A DNA stretch of 64,000 bases from Guptibacillus hwajinpoensis (GTDB taxonomy: Bacteria; Bacillota; Bacilli; Bacillales; Guptibacillaceae), in NCBI RefSeq assembly GCF_029277305.1, contig NZ_CP119526.1; one strand, given 5' to 3'. Of the stretch, positions 33,104 through 42,904 are shown piece after piece. The position numbers and the translations under genes were made by a program. Each line of letters starts with the position of its first letter. Position 1 is the stretch's first letter. The notes under the pieces are model-generated. The model was not told the DNA's origin and made no database searches. It saw only the letters and a list, made by a program, of their open reading frames with translations.

Positions 33104-33673
33104 ATGAGGATTTTATGGGATTTTGACGGTACACTTTTTGATACATATCCAGCGTTTACAAGAGTGATGAAAGAATTAGTGCACTCTGAAATTAAAGAAG
33201 ATATTTTAAAGGAATTAAAAGTATCTTTTCATCATGCTACAAAAGTTTTTAATTTATCGGAAGCTCAAGTAAAAACGTTTCGTGAAATGGATAATGCATT
33301 ATCACCTGAGGATAAACCACCATTTACAGGTTTGAAAGATATCCTCGAGAAAGCAGAAGTGAACGTCATTATGACGCATAAGCCTCGAGAAGAAGTAATA
33401 ACAATTCTAAATCATTTTGAAATGGACCATTATTTTACTGACCTTGTAGCTGGTGATGACGGGTATCCTCGTAAGCCTGATGCCTCTTCCTATCGCTATT
33501 TACATAAAAAACACAACCTCGATCTTGCGATTGGTGATCGTGTGCTTGATATCCTTCCTGCGAACGAAATCGGTTTGAAAACGTGTCTATTCCAGAATAA
33601 TGCAGAAGGTGCCGATATGTATGTAACGAATTATCACGACTTAAGTGAAATGTTGTGGCCAACTTCTAAATAG
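33104..33673 (+). CDS. HAD-superfamily hydrolase (phosphoglycolate phosphatase-like)
   Basis: 189 residues with the HAD motif I ILWDFDGTLFDTYPAF (nucleophile Asp and second Asp), motif II VIMTHKPREE (Thr), the motif III lysine in PRKPDASSYRYL, and motif IV AIGDRVLDILPA. The helical cap between motifs I and II indicates subclass I, as in phosphoglycolate phosphatase and beta-phosphoglucomutase; the substrate is not defined. GAGGGG precedes the ATG. It follows the glyQS terminator and lies 45 bases upstream of the MFS gene. Confidence 0.85.
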   Translation: MRILWDFDGTLFDTYPAFTRVMKELVHSEIKEDILKELKVSFHHATKVFNLSEAQVKTFREMDNALSPEDKPPFTGLKDILEKAEVNVIMTHKPREEVITILNHFEMDHYFTDLVAGDDGYPRKPDASSYRYLHKKHNLDLAIGDRVLDILPANEIGLKTCLFQNNAEGADMYVTNYHDLSEMLWPTSK

Positions 33674-33718
33674 ATTAGCTCTTATGACAGATGCATTGAA
33701 AGTGAGGGAGAATGAAGC

Positions 33719-35122
33719 GTGGACAAACAACTCCGATTTATTTTAATTACATTTCTGCTCGGTGTGTTTCTTGGAGCCCTTGATTCTGGAATTGTATCGC
33801 CAGCTTTAACGACATTAATTGAGGAACTTGGCATTGATTTGAAGTGGACAGTTTGGGTCGTAACGATTTATACACTAGTTTATGCAGTAAGTATGCCGAT
33901 CGTGGGTAAACTCGGAGATGTATTTGGGAGAAAACGCGTTTTTCTTACAGGAATTGTCTTATTCGCTGTTGGTTCACTTATTGCGGGATTGAGTCAATCG
34001 CTGCTTTTTCTCCTAACGGGTAGAGCGATACAGGCTCTTGGAGGTGGGGGAATACTTCCAATTGCTAACGCTGTGATTGGAAGTAGTTTTCCTAAAGAAA
34101 AGCGTGGTATGGCATTAGGACTGGTTGGCGCTATGTACGGTATAGCAACGATACTTGGTCCAAACTTGGGTGGCTTATTTGTAGCACAGCTCTCCTGGAG
34201 ATGGATATTCCTTATTAATATACCTATTGCTTTCATTATATTAATGATGGGTCTTAAACTTCCTGAAGACCGTACTGAAAATAAACGACCTGCACTAGAC
34301 TGGGGTGGGGCTACGATCCTATCATTTGTTATTATTACCCTCCTCCTCGGACTAACGAATTTAGAGACCAATGATTTAGTGACTTCTCTTCAATCAGTGT
34401 ATGTATGGCCATTGTTATTTCTTAGTTTTTTCCTAATCTTTCCGCTCGTTAAAATTGAGAAGAAGGCTAAAGATCCGATTCTAAAATTATCATACTTCAC
34501 TGATCGAAATATCGTTCTAGCATTACTAATATCGACTATCACGGGCATTGGTATTATTAGCATGATTTTCATTCCATCTTTTTCTGAAATACTCCTCTCC
34601 CTATCTAGAGGACAAGGTGGCTATGTTATGACGATTCTAGCTGTTGCGGCAGGATTTGCAGCTCCAATTGGTGGCGTTTTACTTGATAAATGGGGCGCAA
34701 AACAGGTAGTGCTGCTTGGGTTTTCGTTAAGTTTGCTAGGATCTCTCACTTTTGTTTACATTGCAGAGGGATGGATAACACTATCGATAGGTATGATACT
34801 CTCAGGTGTAGGCATTGGATTTACCATGGGAACCCCCCTTAATTACATTATTCTAGAATTAACACCAGATCGGGAAGCCGGTGCAGCGCTATCTCTTGTG
34901 AGCTTATTAAGATCGATTGGGACATCCCTAGGGCCAGTCATCCTTGCTGGATTTATAGCAACTTCTGGTGCTGAATCATTTAGTAACGGTATGACTGAGA
35001 CGATTAGGAAGTTAGCTCTAATGGGCTATGAACAGATGTATCTTGCTAGTGCAGTTATTTTTCTCATAGGTCTAGTTCTCGGTATTTTTCTAAAGTTACC
35101 ATCCAAAACTGTTACGAACTAA
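33719..35122 (+). CDS. MFS drug-efflux transporter, DHA2 (EmrB/QacA) type
   Basis: A 467-residue membrane protein with 14 predicted helices. The N-terminal half carries DSGIVSPALTTLIEEL, the loop 2-3 signature GKLGDVFGRKRVF and the antiporter motif C region GPNLGGLFVAQLSWRWIFLI. The W-R-W-I-F segment is a hallmark of the DHA2 family. These pumps expel hydrophobic or cationic compounds by proton antiport. It starts at GTG 33719, eight bases after GAGGGAG. A MITE lies between its stop codon and its terminator. Confidence 0.88.
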   Translation: MDKQLRFILITFLLGVFLGALDSGIVSPALTTLIEELGIDLKWTVWVVTIYTLVYAVSMPIVGKLGDVFGRKRVFLTGIVLFAVGSLIAGLSQSLLFLLTGRAIQALGGGGILPIANAVIGSSFPKEKRGMALGLVGAMYGIATILGPNLGGLFVAQLSWRWIFLINIPIAFIILMMGLKLPEDRTENKRPALDWGGATILSFVIITLLLGLTNLETNDLVTSLQSVYVWPLLFLSFFLIFPLVKIEKKAKDPILKLSYFTDRNIVLALLISTITGIGIISMIFIPSFSEILLSLSRGQGGYVMTILAVAAGFAAPIGGVLLDKWGAKQVVLLGFSLSLLGSLTFVYIAEGWITLSIGMILSGVGIGFTMGTPLNYIILELTPDREAGAALSLVSLLRSIGTSLGPVILAGFIATSGAESFSNGMTETIRKLALMGYEQMYLASAVIFLIGLVLGIFLKLPSKTVTN

Positions 35123-35151
35123 ATGGTCAAAATAAGATGCTTTTTTCTGAA

Positions 35152-35320
35152 GGCTCTTTTCTAGAAGAATGTTGCTTTTGAAACAATTATTGAATAAAAA
35201 CCACACTTCGCTAATTGGAGCGGAAGGATGCTCGACTCCTGCGGGACTAGCGGGACAGGTGAGACCCCACTGGAGCGGAAATTATCCACTCTCATTGCAC
35301 TAATCTCTACGAAAACAGCC
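35152..35320 (+). mobile_element. Family-1 MITE, 169 bp
   Basis: It starts GGCTCTTTTC and ends in the degenerate GAAAACAGCC, with the intermediate-length core containing GACTCCTGCGGGA and CAGGTGAGACCCC, very like the outer element of the nested pair. The flanks TTTCTGAA and AGATAAAA do not match, so the target duplication has been lost or altered. It lies 29 bases after the MFS stop codon and just before the terminator. Confidence 0.85.
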
Positions 35321-35326
35321 AGATAA

Positions 35327-35372
35327 AAAAGCGAGGAGAGAGTTTGATCAATCAAGCTCTCTCCTCGCTTTT
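35327..35372. terminator. Bidirectional intrinsic terminator
   Basis: AAAAGCGAGGAGAGAG and CTCTCTCCTCGCTTTT form a long stem, with inner GAT/ATC pairing, between the convergent MFS and gltC genes. Confidence 0.93.
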
Positions 35373-35397
35373 ATGTATATAAGCCAATCTAAAATGA

Positions 35398-36303
35398 TTA
35401 TTGCCCAAATCGGTTAAGAACTTCATAAAAATGGGTAAGGAATTCAAAAAACTTCCTTTCAGATGGGGCGAGCTCCCTCCCTTTAGGGATAATCACGCCA
35501 ACAGTGCGAGTTACGTTAGGTTCTGATAGTTCAATTTTCACTGTCTCACCTGGCAACTGTTCTGAAAGTGTAATTTCAGGAAGGAGGCTTACACCGAGTC
35601 CGGCGGCTACAAGTCCTTTAATCGTATCGATATCTTCACCTTCAAAGGCGATCCGAGGTTTAAAGCCAACCTGCTGACATGCTGAAGTAACAAGCTGATG
35701 CAGAGCATAGCCTGATCGAAACAAAACAAATGGTTCATTCTTTAATTGTCCAAGCCTAAGCATGGGGTAGTCCGCAAGCGGATGCGAAATAGGGAGAAGA
35801 GCTAGGAGCTTCTCAGTAAAGAAAATATGTCCATCAACATCAGTACGATCCTTCGGGACAGGTGATACAAAAGCAATATCGATTTCTCCTTTACTAACTG
35901 CATCTGTTAAGTCCTGAACAGAGCCTTGTCTCAGCTGAAACCCAACACTAGGATGTTCTTTTCGAAAGGCAGAAATAACAGTAGGTAACGTTTTGGCAGC
36001 CAGACTGTTAGGAAAACCAATGCGAATTGTACCAGTATCAGGATTAAGAAACTCATAAACTGCTTGTCTAGCACGTTCAATTTCTGAAATAGCTGTTTCT
36101 GCATGGTCCATAAAGATATGTCCAACTTGTGTTAGTTTGACGTTGCGACCCTCACGAATAAATAATTGCACACCAAGCTCAGACTCTAGATTGGCAATTT
36201 GTCGACTAACTGCTGACTGAGCAACGTGTAAGGAGGTTGCGGCAGCTGTTACATGCTCTCTTTTAGCTACTTCCATAAAATAATAGAGTTGTCTGAGTTC
36301 CAC
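35398..36303 (-). CDS. gltC: LysR-type regulator of glutamate synthase
   Basis: The N-terminal helix-turn-helix is ATSLHVAQSAVSRQIANLES, and the protein begins MELRQLYYFMEVAKREHV as does B. subtilis GltC. The effector domain carries IGFPNSLAAKTLPTVISAF, GEDIDTIKGLVAAGLG and TRTVGVIIPKGRELAPS, all close to GltC. In B. subtilis this protein activates gltAB when 2-oxoglutarate is high. It is divergent from gltA across a 176-base control region, the standard LysR arrangement, and converges with the MFS gene. It is 301 residues, the usual length. Confidence 0.93.
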   Translation of the reverse strand: MELRQLYYFMEVAKREHVTAAATSLHVAQSAVSRQIANLESELGVQLFIREGRNVKLTQVGHIFMDHAETAISEIERARQAVYEFLNPDTGTIRIGFPNSLAAKTLPTVISAFRKEHPSVGFQLRQGSVQDLTDAVSKGEIDIAFVSPVPKDRTDVDGHIFFTEKLLALLPISHPLADYPMLRLGQLKNEPFVLFRSGYALHQLVTSACQQVGFKPRIAFEGEDIDTIKGLVAAGLGVSLLPEITLSEQLPGETVKIELSEPNVTRTVGVIIPKGRELAPSERKFFEFLTHFYEVLNRFGQ

Positions 36304-36334
36304 AAAAAACGACCCTTTCTTCGATTCATATCAA

Positions 36335-36393
36335 TAATAGATTAATTATATCTTAATTATATATTGAAAGCATTGGTTAAAGCAATGTACAAT
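36335..36393. promoter_or_regulatory. gltC-gltA control region with gltA promoter and AT-rich dyad
   Basis: The gltA promoter is seen as TTGAAA (36364-36369) and TACAAT (36388-36393) with 18-base spacing. Directly upstream lies the repeated AT-rich segment TTAATTATATCTTAATTATA, a plausible GltC binding region by position and partial symmetry. GltC operators in B. subtilis contain ATCTC..GAGAT-like dyads; only part of that is visible here. Confidence 0.55.
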
Positions 36394-36479
36394 GAGTGTA
36401 GAATATTTAAACAATTTAGACGTTATGGCGTTAAAGCGAGAAACCATAATGAATTGGGATAAGAGTGAGGAGTGGGATA

Positions 36480-39400
36480 ATGGATAGAAGCAATTTTCCA
36501 GAGAAACAGGGATTATATGATCCAATTCATGAGCATGACGCTTGTGGAATCGGGCTGATCGCCAATATGAATAATGAACCAGCACATCATATTATCGAAA
36601 AAGGAGTCTATATGCTTCGTCAACTGGATCACCGAGGTGGACAGGGGAGTGACCCTGATACTGGTGACGGTGCAGGTATTATGCTTCAGATTCCTCATGA
36701 ATTCTTTATAGAAAACTCGGGTTTTAACCTTCCGAATAAAGGTGAATACGGCGTAGGGATGATGTTCCTACCGGTAGATAATCAGCTGAGACAGCGCGCA
36801 AAGCAAATTGTTGAGAAAGCAATTAAGGAAGCAGGTCAAGAATTTATTGGCTGGAGAACAGTTCCTGTTGATGAGACGACAATTGGAGAAGCTGCATGCA
36901 TTGCTCAGCCTGTCATTAGACAGGTTTTTATTAAGAAAAGCGATATTTCTGCAGAAGAATTCGAGCGTAAACTTTATGTCATTCGTAAGAAAGCAGAAAA
37001 GCAAGTTGCTCTTGATTCACAACTTTCCAAAACCAAATATTATGCTGCGAGCTTTTCAAAAGATACGATTGTTTATAAAGGAATGCTTACACCTGAACAA
37101 CTTGATCAATTCTATTTGGATTTAAAAAATCCTAGTTTTAAATCCGCCTTTTCAATGGTTCACTCACGTTTTAGTACAAATACATTCCCTAGCTGGGACC
37201 GAGCACACCCGAACCGTTATCTCATTCATAATGGCGAAATCAATACGCTCCGTGGAAATGTAAACTGGATGAGAGCTCGTGAAGGAGCGCTTAAATCAGA
37301 CATTTTTGGTGACGATATGCAAGATATCGCTCCAATCGTTCGTCCAAACGGAAGCGATTCTTCTTCATTGGACAATTGCCTGGAATTCTTGAACCTTTCA
37401 GGTCGTTCATTGCCACATGCAGCAATGATGATGATTCCAGAACCGTGGGATCGTGACGCAACGATGCAAGATCCAAAGAAAGCGTTCTACGAGTATCATA
37501 GTTGTTTAATGGAACCGTGGGATGGGCCTACAGCCATCGCTTTTACTAATGGTCGTCAAATTGGGGCGATGCTTGATCGTAATGGCTTACGTCCAGCTCG
37601 ATATATCATTACAGATGATGACACGTTCATCCTTTCTTCAGAAGTTGGAGTTATCGAAGTTGAAGAAGAAAAGATTATTGAGAAAGGTCGTTTAAGTCCT
37701 GGTAAAATGCTACTTCTCGATCTAGAAGAAAAGCGACTTATTTATGATGAAGAGATCAAAGAACAAATTGCTACTGAGGTTCCGTACCGAAAATGGCTAG
37801 ATGATAATTTAATGAGTCTAACATCAGTACCGGCAGCTGAACGTCAGATTGATGAGAAGGAACTCGTTAAAACACAGCGTGCTTTTGGATACACATATGA
37901 AGAATTAACGAAGAATATTGCACCAATGGTTACAGAAATGAAAGATCCAATTGGTTCAATGGGTAATGATGTGCCGCTGGCGGTTCTATCTGAACGTCCA
38001 CAGCTTCTATTCAATTACTTTAAACAGCTATTTGCTCAAGTAACAAACCCTCCAATTGATTCAATTCGAGAGGAATCTGTTACATCTACAATGACGTTAC
38101 TTGGACCAGAAGGAAATTTATTAAGTACAGATTCTGGTAGCGCAAAAAGAATTCGTCTTGAAACACCTATTCTAACTGAAGGTAGATTTGATGCAATCAA
38201 GGCATTAGATGAAGAGGATTTCCAAACGGAAAAGCTAAGTTTGCTGTTTAATGCGGGACGTGGTGAAACCGAAATGGAGCACGCGTTACTTGCTTTATTC
38301 CGTAAAGCAGATCGTGCCATTAAGAATGGAAAGAGTATTCTTGTACTTTCTGATTTAGGTGTTAATAGTGAGAAAGCAGCGATCCCATCGCTTCTTGCTA
38401 TTAGTGGATTACATCACCATTTAATTAAGCGTGAAACGCGTACGAAAGTTAGTCTTATTGTGGAAACGGGTGAAGCGAGAGACGTTCATCAATTTGCAAT
38501 GCTGATTGGTTACGGAACAGATGCAATTTATCCGTATGCTGCTTATGATTCGATTGCCCATATGATTCAGGATGGAACAATTGAAGGATTCTCTTTTGAA
38601 GATGCTATTAACAATTATGTTGAAGCTGCAACAACCGGGATTGTAAAAGTAATGTCCAAAATGGGGATCTCTACAATCCAAAGTTATCGTGGCGCTCAAA
38701 TCTTTGAAGCCATTGGCGTTAGTAATGAAGTAATTGATCGCTATTTTGCTGGAACTGCATCACAAATTGATGGCATTCCGATCGATATTATTGCAACTGA
38801 AACGTTGATGAGACATCATTTTGCTTATCATGATTCTGAATACAGTGACCTTACTCTAGAAACAGGTAGCGAATTGCAGTGGAGAAATGGTGGAGAGCAT
38901 CATTCGTTTAATCCAAAAACAATTCATACGCTCCAACATGCTGCACGAAGCAATAACTACGAGTTATATAAGAAGTTCTCAGGCATGGCCTTTGAAGAGA
39001 ACTTAACGTATTTGAGACAGGCGATTGACTTTGGATCGAATGAACCAATTCCAATCGATGAAGTAGAAAGTGTTGAATCGATCACACGCCGATTCAAAAC
39101 AGGAGCAATGAGTTACGGTGCTCTTAGTGGAGAAGCCCATGAAGCGTTAGCGATAGCGATGAACCGAATTGGTGGACGAAGCAATAGTGGTGAAGGAGGA
39201 GAAGATCCTTCTAGATTTACACCTGATGAGAACGGTGACTTGCGTCGAAGCTCGATCAAACAAGTTGCATCTGGCCGATTTGGTGTTTCAAGTTATTACT
39301 TGAGTAATGCAGATGAAATTCAAATCAAAATGGCTCAAGGAGCTAAGCCAGGTGAAGGTGGTCAACTTCCAGGTAAAAAGGTTTATCCATGGATTGCAGA

Positions 39401-41069
39401 AGTTCGAGGTTCAACACCTGGTGTAGGCTTAATCTCACCACCGCCACACCATGATATTTATTCAATTGAGGATCTTGCTCAGCTTATTCATGACTTAAAG
39501 AATGCCAATCCAACCGCTCGAATCAATGTTAAACTCGTATCTAAAGCGGGTGTAGGTACAATCGCTGCTGGTGTAGCGAAAGGACTTGCGGATGTTATTC
39601 TTATTAGTGGATATGAAGGTGGTACAGGAGCTTCCCCTCGAACAAGTATTAAACATGCAGGGCTACCATGGGAGTTAGGTCTTGCTGAGACCCACCAAAC
39701 ATTAGTCCTAAATGATTTACGTGACCGTGTTGTTCTTGAGGCAGATGGCAAAATGATGACCGGTCGTGACGTTGTTATGGCAGCCATCCTAGGGGCTGAA
39801 GAGTTTGGTTTCTCAACGGCGCCACTTGTAGTATTAGGTTGCATTCTAATGAGAGCATGTCACCTAGATACATGCCCAGTAGGTGTAGCAACACAGAACC
39901 CTGAACTTCGTAAAAAGTTTATGGGGAATCCTGATCACGTAGTTAATTATATGAAGTTTATTGCTGAAGAAGTTCGTGAAATCATGGCACAGCTTGGTTT
40001 CAGAACGATAGAAGAAATGATTGGTCGGACAGATGTGCTGAAAGTTAGCCGTCGCACGAAAGACCACTGGAAAGCAAGATATCTTGACTTAAAACCGCTC
40101 CTATATCAACCACATGTATCGGAAGAAGTTGGGCGTTTTAATCAACGTCAACAAGACCATAATCTTGAAGCGGCACTTGATAATACGTCAATTATTCCTG
40201 CATGCCTTGGAGCACTCGAAGAAGGCAAGGCTTTCGAAGGTTCATATGTTATTCGAAACACAAATCGAGTAGCTGGAGCATTGTTAGGGCATGAGATTAC
40301 GAAACGTTATGGTGCAGAAGGACTGCCTAACGATCTAATTCGCTTGCACTTCAAAGGATCAGCAGGACAAAGTTTTGGAGCGTTTGTACCGAATGGTGTC
40401 ACAATGCATCTTGAAGGTGATGCTAACGACTATGTTGGAAAAGGATTGTCAGGCGGCAAGTTAATTATCCATCCGTCATCCAAATCGTTATTTACGCGTG
40501 ATGAGAATACGATTATCGGGAACGTCGCTTTCTACGGTGCGACATCTGGTGAAGCGTATATTAGTGGACTTGCCGGTGAGCGCTTCTGTGTAAGAAATAG
40601 TGGCGTTAAAGCAGTAGTAGAAGGTATCGGCGACAATGGGTGTGAATATATGACTGGCGGTCGAGTAGTTGTTCTTGGAAATACTGGGAAAAACTTTGCA
40701 GCGGGTATGTCAGGCGGAATCGCTTATGTACTTTCTGAAGATCGTGACACATTTATGAATAATGTAAATACTGAAATGGTTCATATTGAATCTTTAACAA
40801 ATTATGAAGAAATTCTTGAAGTAAAGCACCTGATTCAGCAGCATGCTTACTTTACAGATAGCCCTAAAGCGATTCGTTACATTCAAAATTGGAATGAATA
40901 TGTAAGTAAAATCGTGAAAGTTATTCCAAAGGAATTTAAGCGAATTACTAATTCATTAGCCGAATTGAAAGAAAAAGGATATGAAGATAATGAAGCAGCA
41001 TATGAAGTGTTCCAGCAGGCTAAGAACGGGGAAGTTAAATCACGACAAAGCGATTTGGAACCGGTATAA
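36480..41069 (+). CDS. gltA: Glutamate synthase (NADPH) large subunit
   Basis: It converts glutamine and 2-oxoglutarate to two glutamates. The class II glutamine amidotransferase starts at Cys22 (HEHDACGIGLIAN) after a 21-residue propeptide that must be removed. The central domain is followed by the FMN-binding synthase domain with GEGGEDPSRFTPDENGD and KAGVGTIAAGVAKGLADVI. The 3Fe-4S cysteines (CILMRACHLDTCPVGVAT) and the C-terminal beta-helix complete 1529 residues. The start is ATG 36480 behind AGGAG. It forms an operon with gltB, under GltC control. In most non-Bacillus genomes this gene is called gltB. Confidence 0.97.
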   Translation: MDRSNFPEKQGLYDPIHEHDACGIGLIANMNNEPAHHIIEKGVYMLRQLDHRGGQGSDPDTGDGAGIMLQIPHEFFIENSGFNLPNKGEYGVGMMFLPVDNQLRQRAKQIVEKAIKEAGQEFIGWRTVPVDETTIGEAACIAQPVIRQVFIKKSDISAEEFERKLYVIRKKAEKQVALDSQLSKTKYYAASFSKDTIVYKGMLTPEQLDQFYLDLKNPSFKSAFSMVHSRFSTNTFPSWDRAHPNRYLIHNGEINTLRGNVNWMRAREGALKSDIFGDDMQDIAPIVRPNGSDSSSLDNCLEFLNLSGRSLPHAAMMMIPEPWDRDATMQDPKKAFYEYHSCLMEPWDGPTAIAFTNGRQIGAMLDRNGLRPARYIITDDDTFILSSEVGVIEVEEEKIIEKGRLSPGKMLLLDLEEKRLIYDEEIKEQIATEVPYRKWLDDNLMSLTSVPAAERQIDEKELVKTQRAFGYTYEELTKNIAPMVTEMKDPIGSMGNDVPLAVLSERPQLLFNYFKQLFAQVTNPPIDSIREESVTSTMTLLGPEGNLLSTDSGSAKRIRLETPILTEGRFDAIKALDEEDFQTEKLSLLFNAGRGETEMEHALLALFRKADRAIKNGKSILVLSDLGVNSEKAAIPSLLAISGLHHHLIKRETRTKVSLIVETGEARDVHQFAMLIGYGTDAIYPYAAYDSIAHMIQDGTIEGFSFEDAINNYVEAATTGIVKVMSKMGISTIQSYRGAQIFEAIGVSNEVIDRYFAGTASQIDGIPIDIIATETLMRHHFAYHDSEYSDLTLETGSELQWRNGGEHHSFNPKTIHTLQHAARSNNYELYKKFSGMAFEENLTYLRQAIDFGSNEPIPIDEVESVESITRRFKTGAMSYGALSGEAHEALAIAMNRIGGRSNSGEGGEDPSRFTPDENGDLRRSSIKQVASGRFGVSSYYLSNADEIQIKMAQGAKPGEGGQLPGKKVYPWIAEVRGSTPGVGLISPPPHHDIYSIEDLAQLIHDLKNANPTARINVKLVSKAGVGTIAAGVAKGLADVILISGYEGGTGASPRTSIKHAGLPWELGLAETHQTLVLNDLRDRVVLEADGKMMTGRDVVMAAILGAEEFGFSTAPLVVLGCILMRACHLDTCPVGVATQNPELRKKFMGNPDHVVNYMKFIAEEVREIMAQLGFRTIEEMIGRTDVLKVSRRTKDHWKARYLDLKPLLYQPHVSEEVGRFNQRQQDHNLEAALDNTSIIPACLGALEEGKAFEGSYVIRNTNRVAGALLGHEITKRYGAEGLPNDLIRLHFKGSAGQSFGAFVPNGVTMHLEGDANDYVGKGLSGGKLIIHPSSKSLFTRDENTIIGNVAFYGATSGEAYISGLAGERFCVRNSGVKAVVEGIGDNGCEYMTGGRVVVLGNTGKNFAAGMSGGIAYVLSEDRDTFMNNVNTEMVHIESLTNYEEILEVKHLIQQHAYFTDSPKAIRYIQNWNEYVSKIVKVIPKEFKRITNSLAELKEKGYEDNEAAYEVFQQAKNGEVKSRQSDLEPV

Positions 41070-41083
41070 AGGGAGGTAATCGA

Positions 41084-42568
41084 TTGGGTAAGCCGACAGG
41101 TTTTATAGACTATCCTAGAGAAAAAGCACGTGAAAGAGATTTAACAACACGACTAAAAGATTGGGGAGAGTATCAGCTTCCTCAATCTGAAGACAAATTG
41201 AAGACGCAAGGGGCTCGCTGTATGGATTGCGGCACCCCCTTCTGTCACTCAGGGATTGAACTTAATGGTAACGCATCAGGATGTCCACTTTACAATCTTA
41301 TTCCAGAATGGAATCATCTTGTTTACCAGGGCAAATGGAAAGATGCTTTAGACCGTTTATTGAAAACGAATAACTTCCCTGAATTCACTGGTAGAGTGTG
41401 CCCTGCACCATGCGAAGGTGCGTGTGTAGCAGCTATTCCAGATGATGCGGTTGCGATAAAGAGCATTGAGAAGGAAATCATTGATCGAGGTTTTGCAGAA
41501 GGTTGGATGACGCCTAAGCCACCAATGAATCGCACTGGAAAGAAAATTGCTATCGTTGGTTCAGGTCCAGCTGGTCTTGCAGCAGCTGACCAGTTAAATA
41601 AGGCAGGACACTCTGTTACAGTATTTGAGCGTGATGATCGTATTGGTGGATTGTTGATGTATGGTATACCAAACATGAAGCTAGATAAAGATCTTGTTGA
41701 GCGTCGAGTGAAGTTGCTTGAAGATGAAGGTGTAGTATTTGTTACAAATACTGAAATTGGTAAAGATGTGACACGTGAAGAGCTTCGTGAAGAACATGAT
41801 GCTGTTATCCTTTGTACTGGGGCTCAAAAGCACAGAGATCTTCCAATCGAGGGACGTAAACTTGGTGGAATTCACTATGCAATGGACTATTTAAGAAAAA
41901 ACACGAAAAGCTTATTGGATTCACAACTAGAAGATAAGCAATACGTTTCCGCAGAAGGAAAAAATGTTATTGTTATTGGGGGTGGAGATACAGGGGCAGA
42001 CTGTGTCGCAACCGCGCTTAGACATGGATGCAAAAGTGTTCATCAGTTCGGTAAACATCCACAGCTAACAGCAGATCGTATGATTGATAATCCATGGCCG
42101 GAGTTTCCGAAAGTGTTTACTCTTGATTATGCTTATGAAGAAGCTCAAGCAGAGCACGGAGAAGATCCGCGTCAATATTCCATTATGACGAAGAAGTTCG
42201 TCGGGGATGAGAATGGTCATGTAAAAGAGCTTCATACCGTTACCATTGAGAAGCATATTGACAAAAAAGGTAACGTCTTTATGAAAGAATTACCGGGTAC
42301 AGAGCAAGTTTGGCCGGTTGAGCTTGTTCTAATTGCGATCGGTTTTACTGGTCCAGAAGAAGGTGTCTTAGAGCACTTTGAAGTAGAGCAAGATAATCGC
42401 AAACGTGCAAAAGCAGAATTCGAAGATTACAAAACAAATGTTGATGGCGTCTTTGCCGCGGGGGATGTTCGAAGAGGGCAAAGTCTTATCGTTTGGGCAA
42501 TCAACGAAGGTCGTGGCGTAGCTCGAGAGACTGATCGATATCTAATGAATAAAACAGTTATGCCATAA
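41084..42568 (+). CDS. gltB: Glutamate synthase (NADPH) small subunit
   Basis: It supplies electrons from NADPH to the large subunit through FAD and two 4Fe-4S clusters. The N-terminal cysteines are in ARCMDCGTPFC and GRVCPAPCEGACV. The FAD site is KIAIVGSGPAGLAAADQLNK, and the NADPH site is NVIVIGGGDTGADCVATALR. The 494 residues match the B. subtilis GltB length. Translation starts at TTG 41084 after GGGAGG, 14 bases beyond gltA. A terminator follows. Confidence 0.96.
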   Translation: MGKPTGFIDYPREKARERDLTTRLKDWGEYQLPQSEDKLKTQGARCMDCGTPFCHSGIELNGNASGCPLYNLIPEWNHLVYQGKWKDALDRLLKTNNFPEFTGRVCPAPCEGACVAAIPDDAVAIKSIEKEIIDRGFAEGWMTPKPPMNRTGKKIAIVGSGPAGLAAADQLNKAGHSVTVFERDDRIGGLLMYGIPNMKLDKDLVERRVKLLEDEGVVFVTNTEIGKDVTREELREEHDAVILCTGAQKHRDLPIEGRKLGGIHYAMDYLRKNTKSLLDSQLEDKQYVSAEGKNVIVIGGGDTGADCVATALRHGCKSVHQFGKHPQLTADRMIDNPWPEFPKVFTLDYAYEEAQAEHGEDPRQYSIMTKKFVGDENGHVKELHTVTIEKHIDKKGNVFMKELPGTEQVWPVELVLIAIGFTGPEEGVLEHFEVEQDNRKRAKAEFEDYKTNVDGVFAAGDVRRGQSLIVWAINEGRGVARETDRYLMNKTVMP

Positions 42569-42575
42569 ACAGAGA

Positions 42576-42603
42576 AAGCACTCCTCACTGAGGAGTGCTT
42601 TTC
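42576..42603. terminator. Bidirectional terminator between gltB and the toxin-like peptide
   Basis: AAGCACTCCTCA and TGAGGAGTGCTT form a near-perfect 12-bp stem with AAAA and TTTT ends, suitable for both strands. Confidence 0.9.
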
Positions 42604-42606
42604 ATG

Positions 42607-42696
42607 TTAAGAAGACCGATCTTTCGTGTGGATGATGGCGAGTACAAGAGCGGAAAAGCTGACCATTAACGACAGTGCCTCAAATACGCTAAGCAT
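42607..42696 (-). CDS. Holin-like toxin peptide (type I toxin-like)
   Basis: A 29-residue peptide, MLSVFEALSLMVSFSALVL followed by AIIHTKDRSS: one membrane helix with a charged C-terminus. This matches the pattern of the Bacillales holin-like toxin family (MxxYEALxLMIxFxxL...). The AAAGGAG ribosome site lies seven bases before the ATG. The gene ends just before a terminator shared with gltB, so it forms a complete mini-transcription unit. Some family members pair with an antisense RNA antitoxin. None is proven here. Confidence 0.7.
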   Translation of the reverse strand: MLSVFEALSLMVSFSALVLAIIHTKDRSS

Positions 42697-42762
42697 CTCA
42701 TCACTCCTTTACATATAGAATGTCTCATTTAGAGGTTGTCCTATACGCGGAAATGAAAATAG

Positions 42763-42818
42763 TTGACAGAAAGAGTAGAACTTAATACACTTAAATCAAA
42801 TATCTCGAATTAAAGATA
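42763..42818 (+). promoter_or_regulatory. Promoter with MhqR-type operator
   Basis: TTGACA (42763-42768) and TACACT (42786-42791) have 17-base spacing. Overlapping the expected start of transcription is the imperfect dyad TATCTCGAATTAAAGATA (42801-42818). It resembles the MhqR operator (ATCTCGAATTCGAGAT type) that controls quinone-stress genes in B. subtilis. The downstream genes are exactly MhqR-regulon homologs, which supports the reading. Confidence 0.75.
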
Positions 42819-42904
42819 TTTAAAAGCAAATTTGAAGATTAGAAAGTTCCGTAGACGGGAATCTTCTAAAATGGATGTAAAATTGAAAAGGAGAATAGCA
42901 ACTT

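Noticed and set aside
41084..42568. Treating gltB and preT as duplicates of one gene
   Set aside because: They share the GltD-type FAD/Fe-S fold, but each sits in a distinct operon (gltA versus preA/hydA) and they differ in length and sequence.
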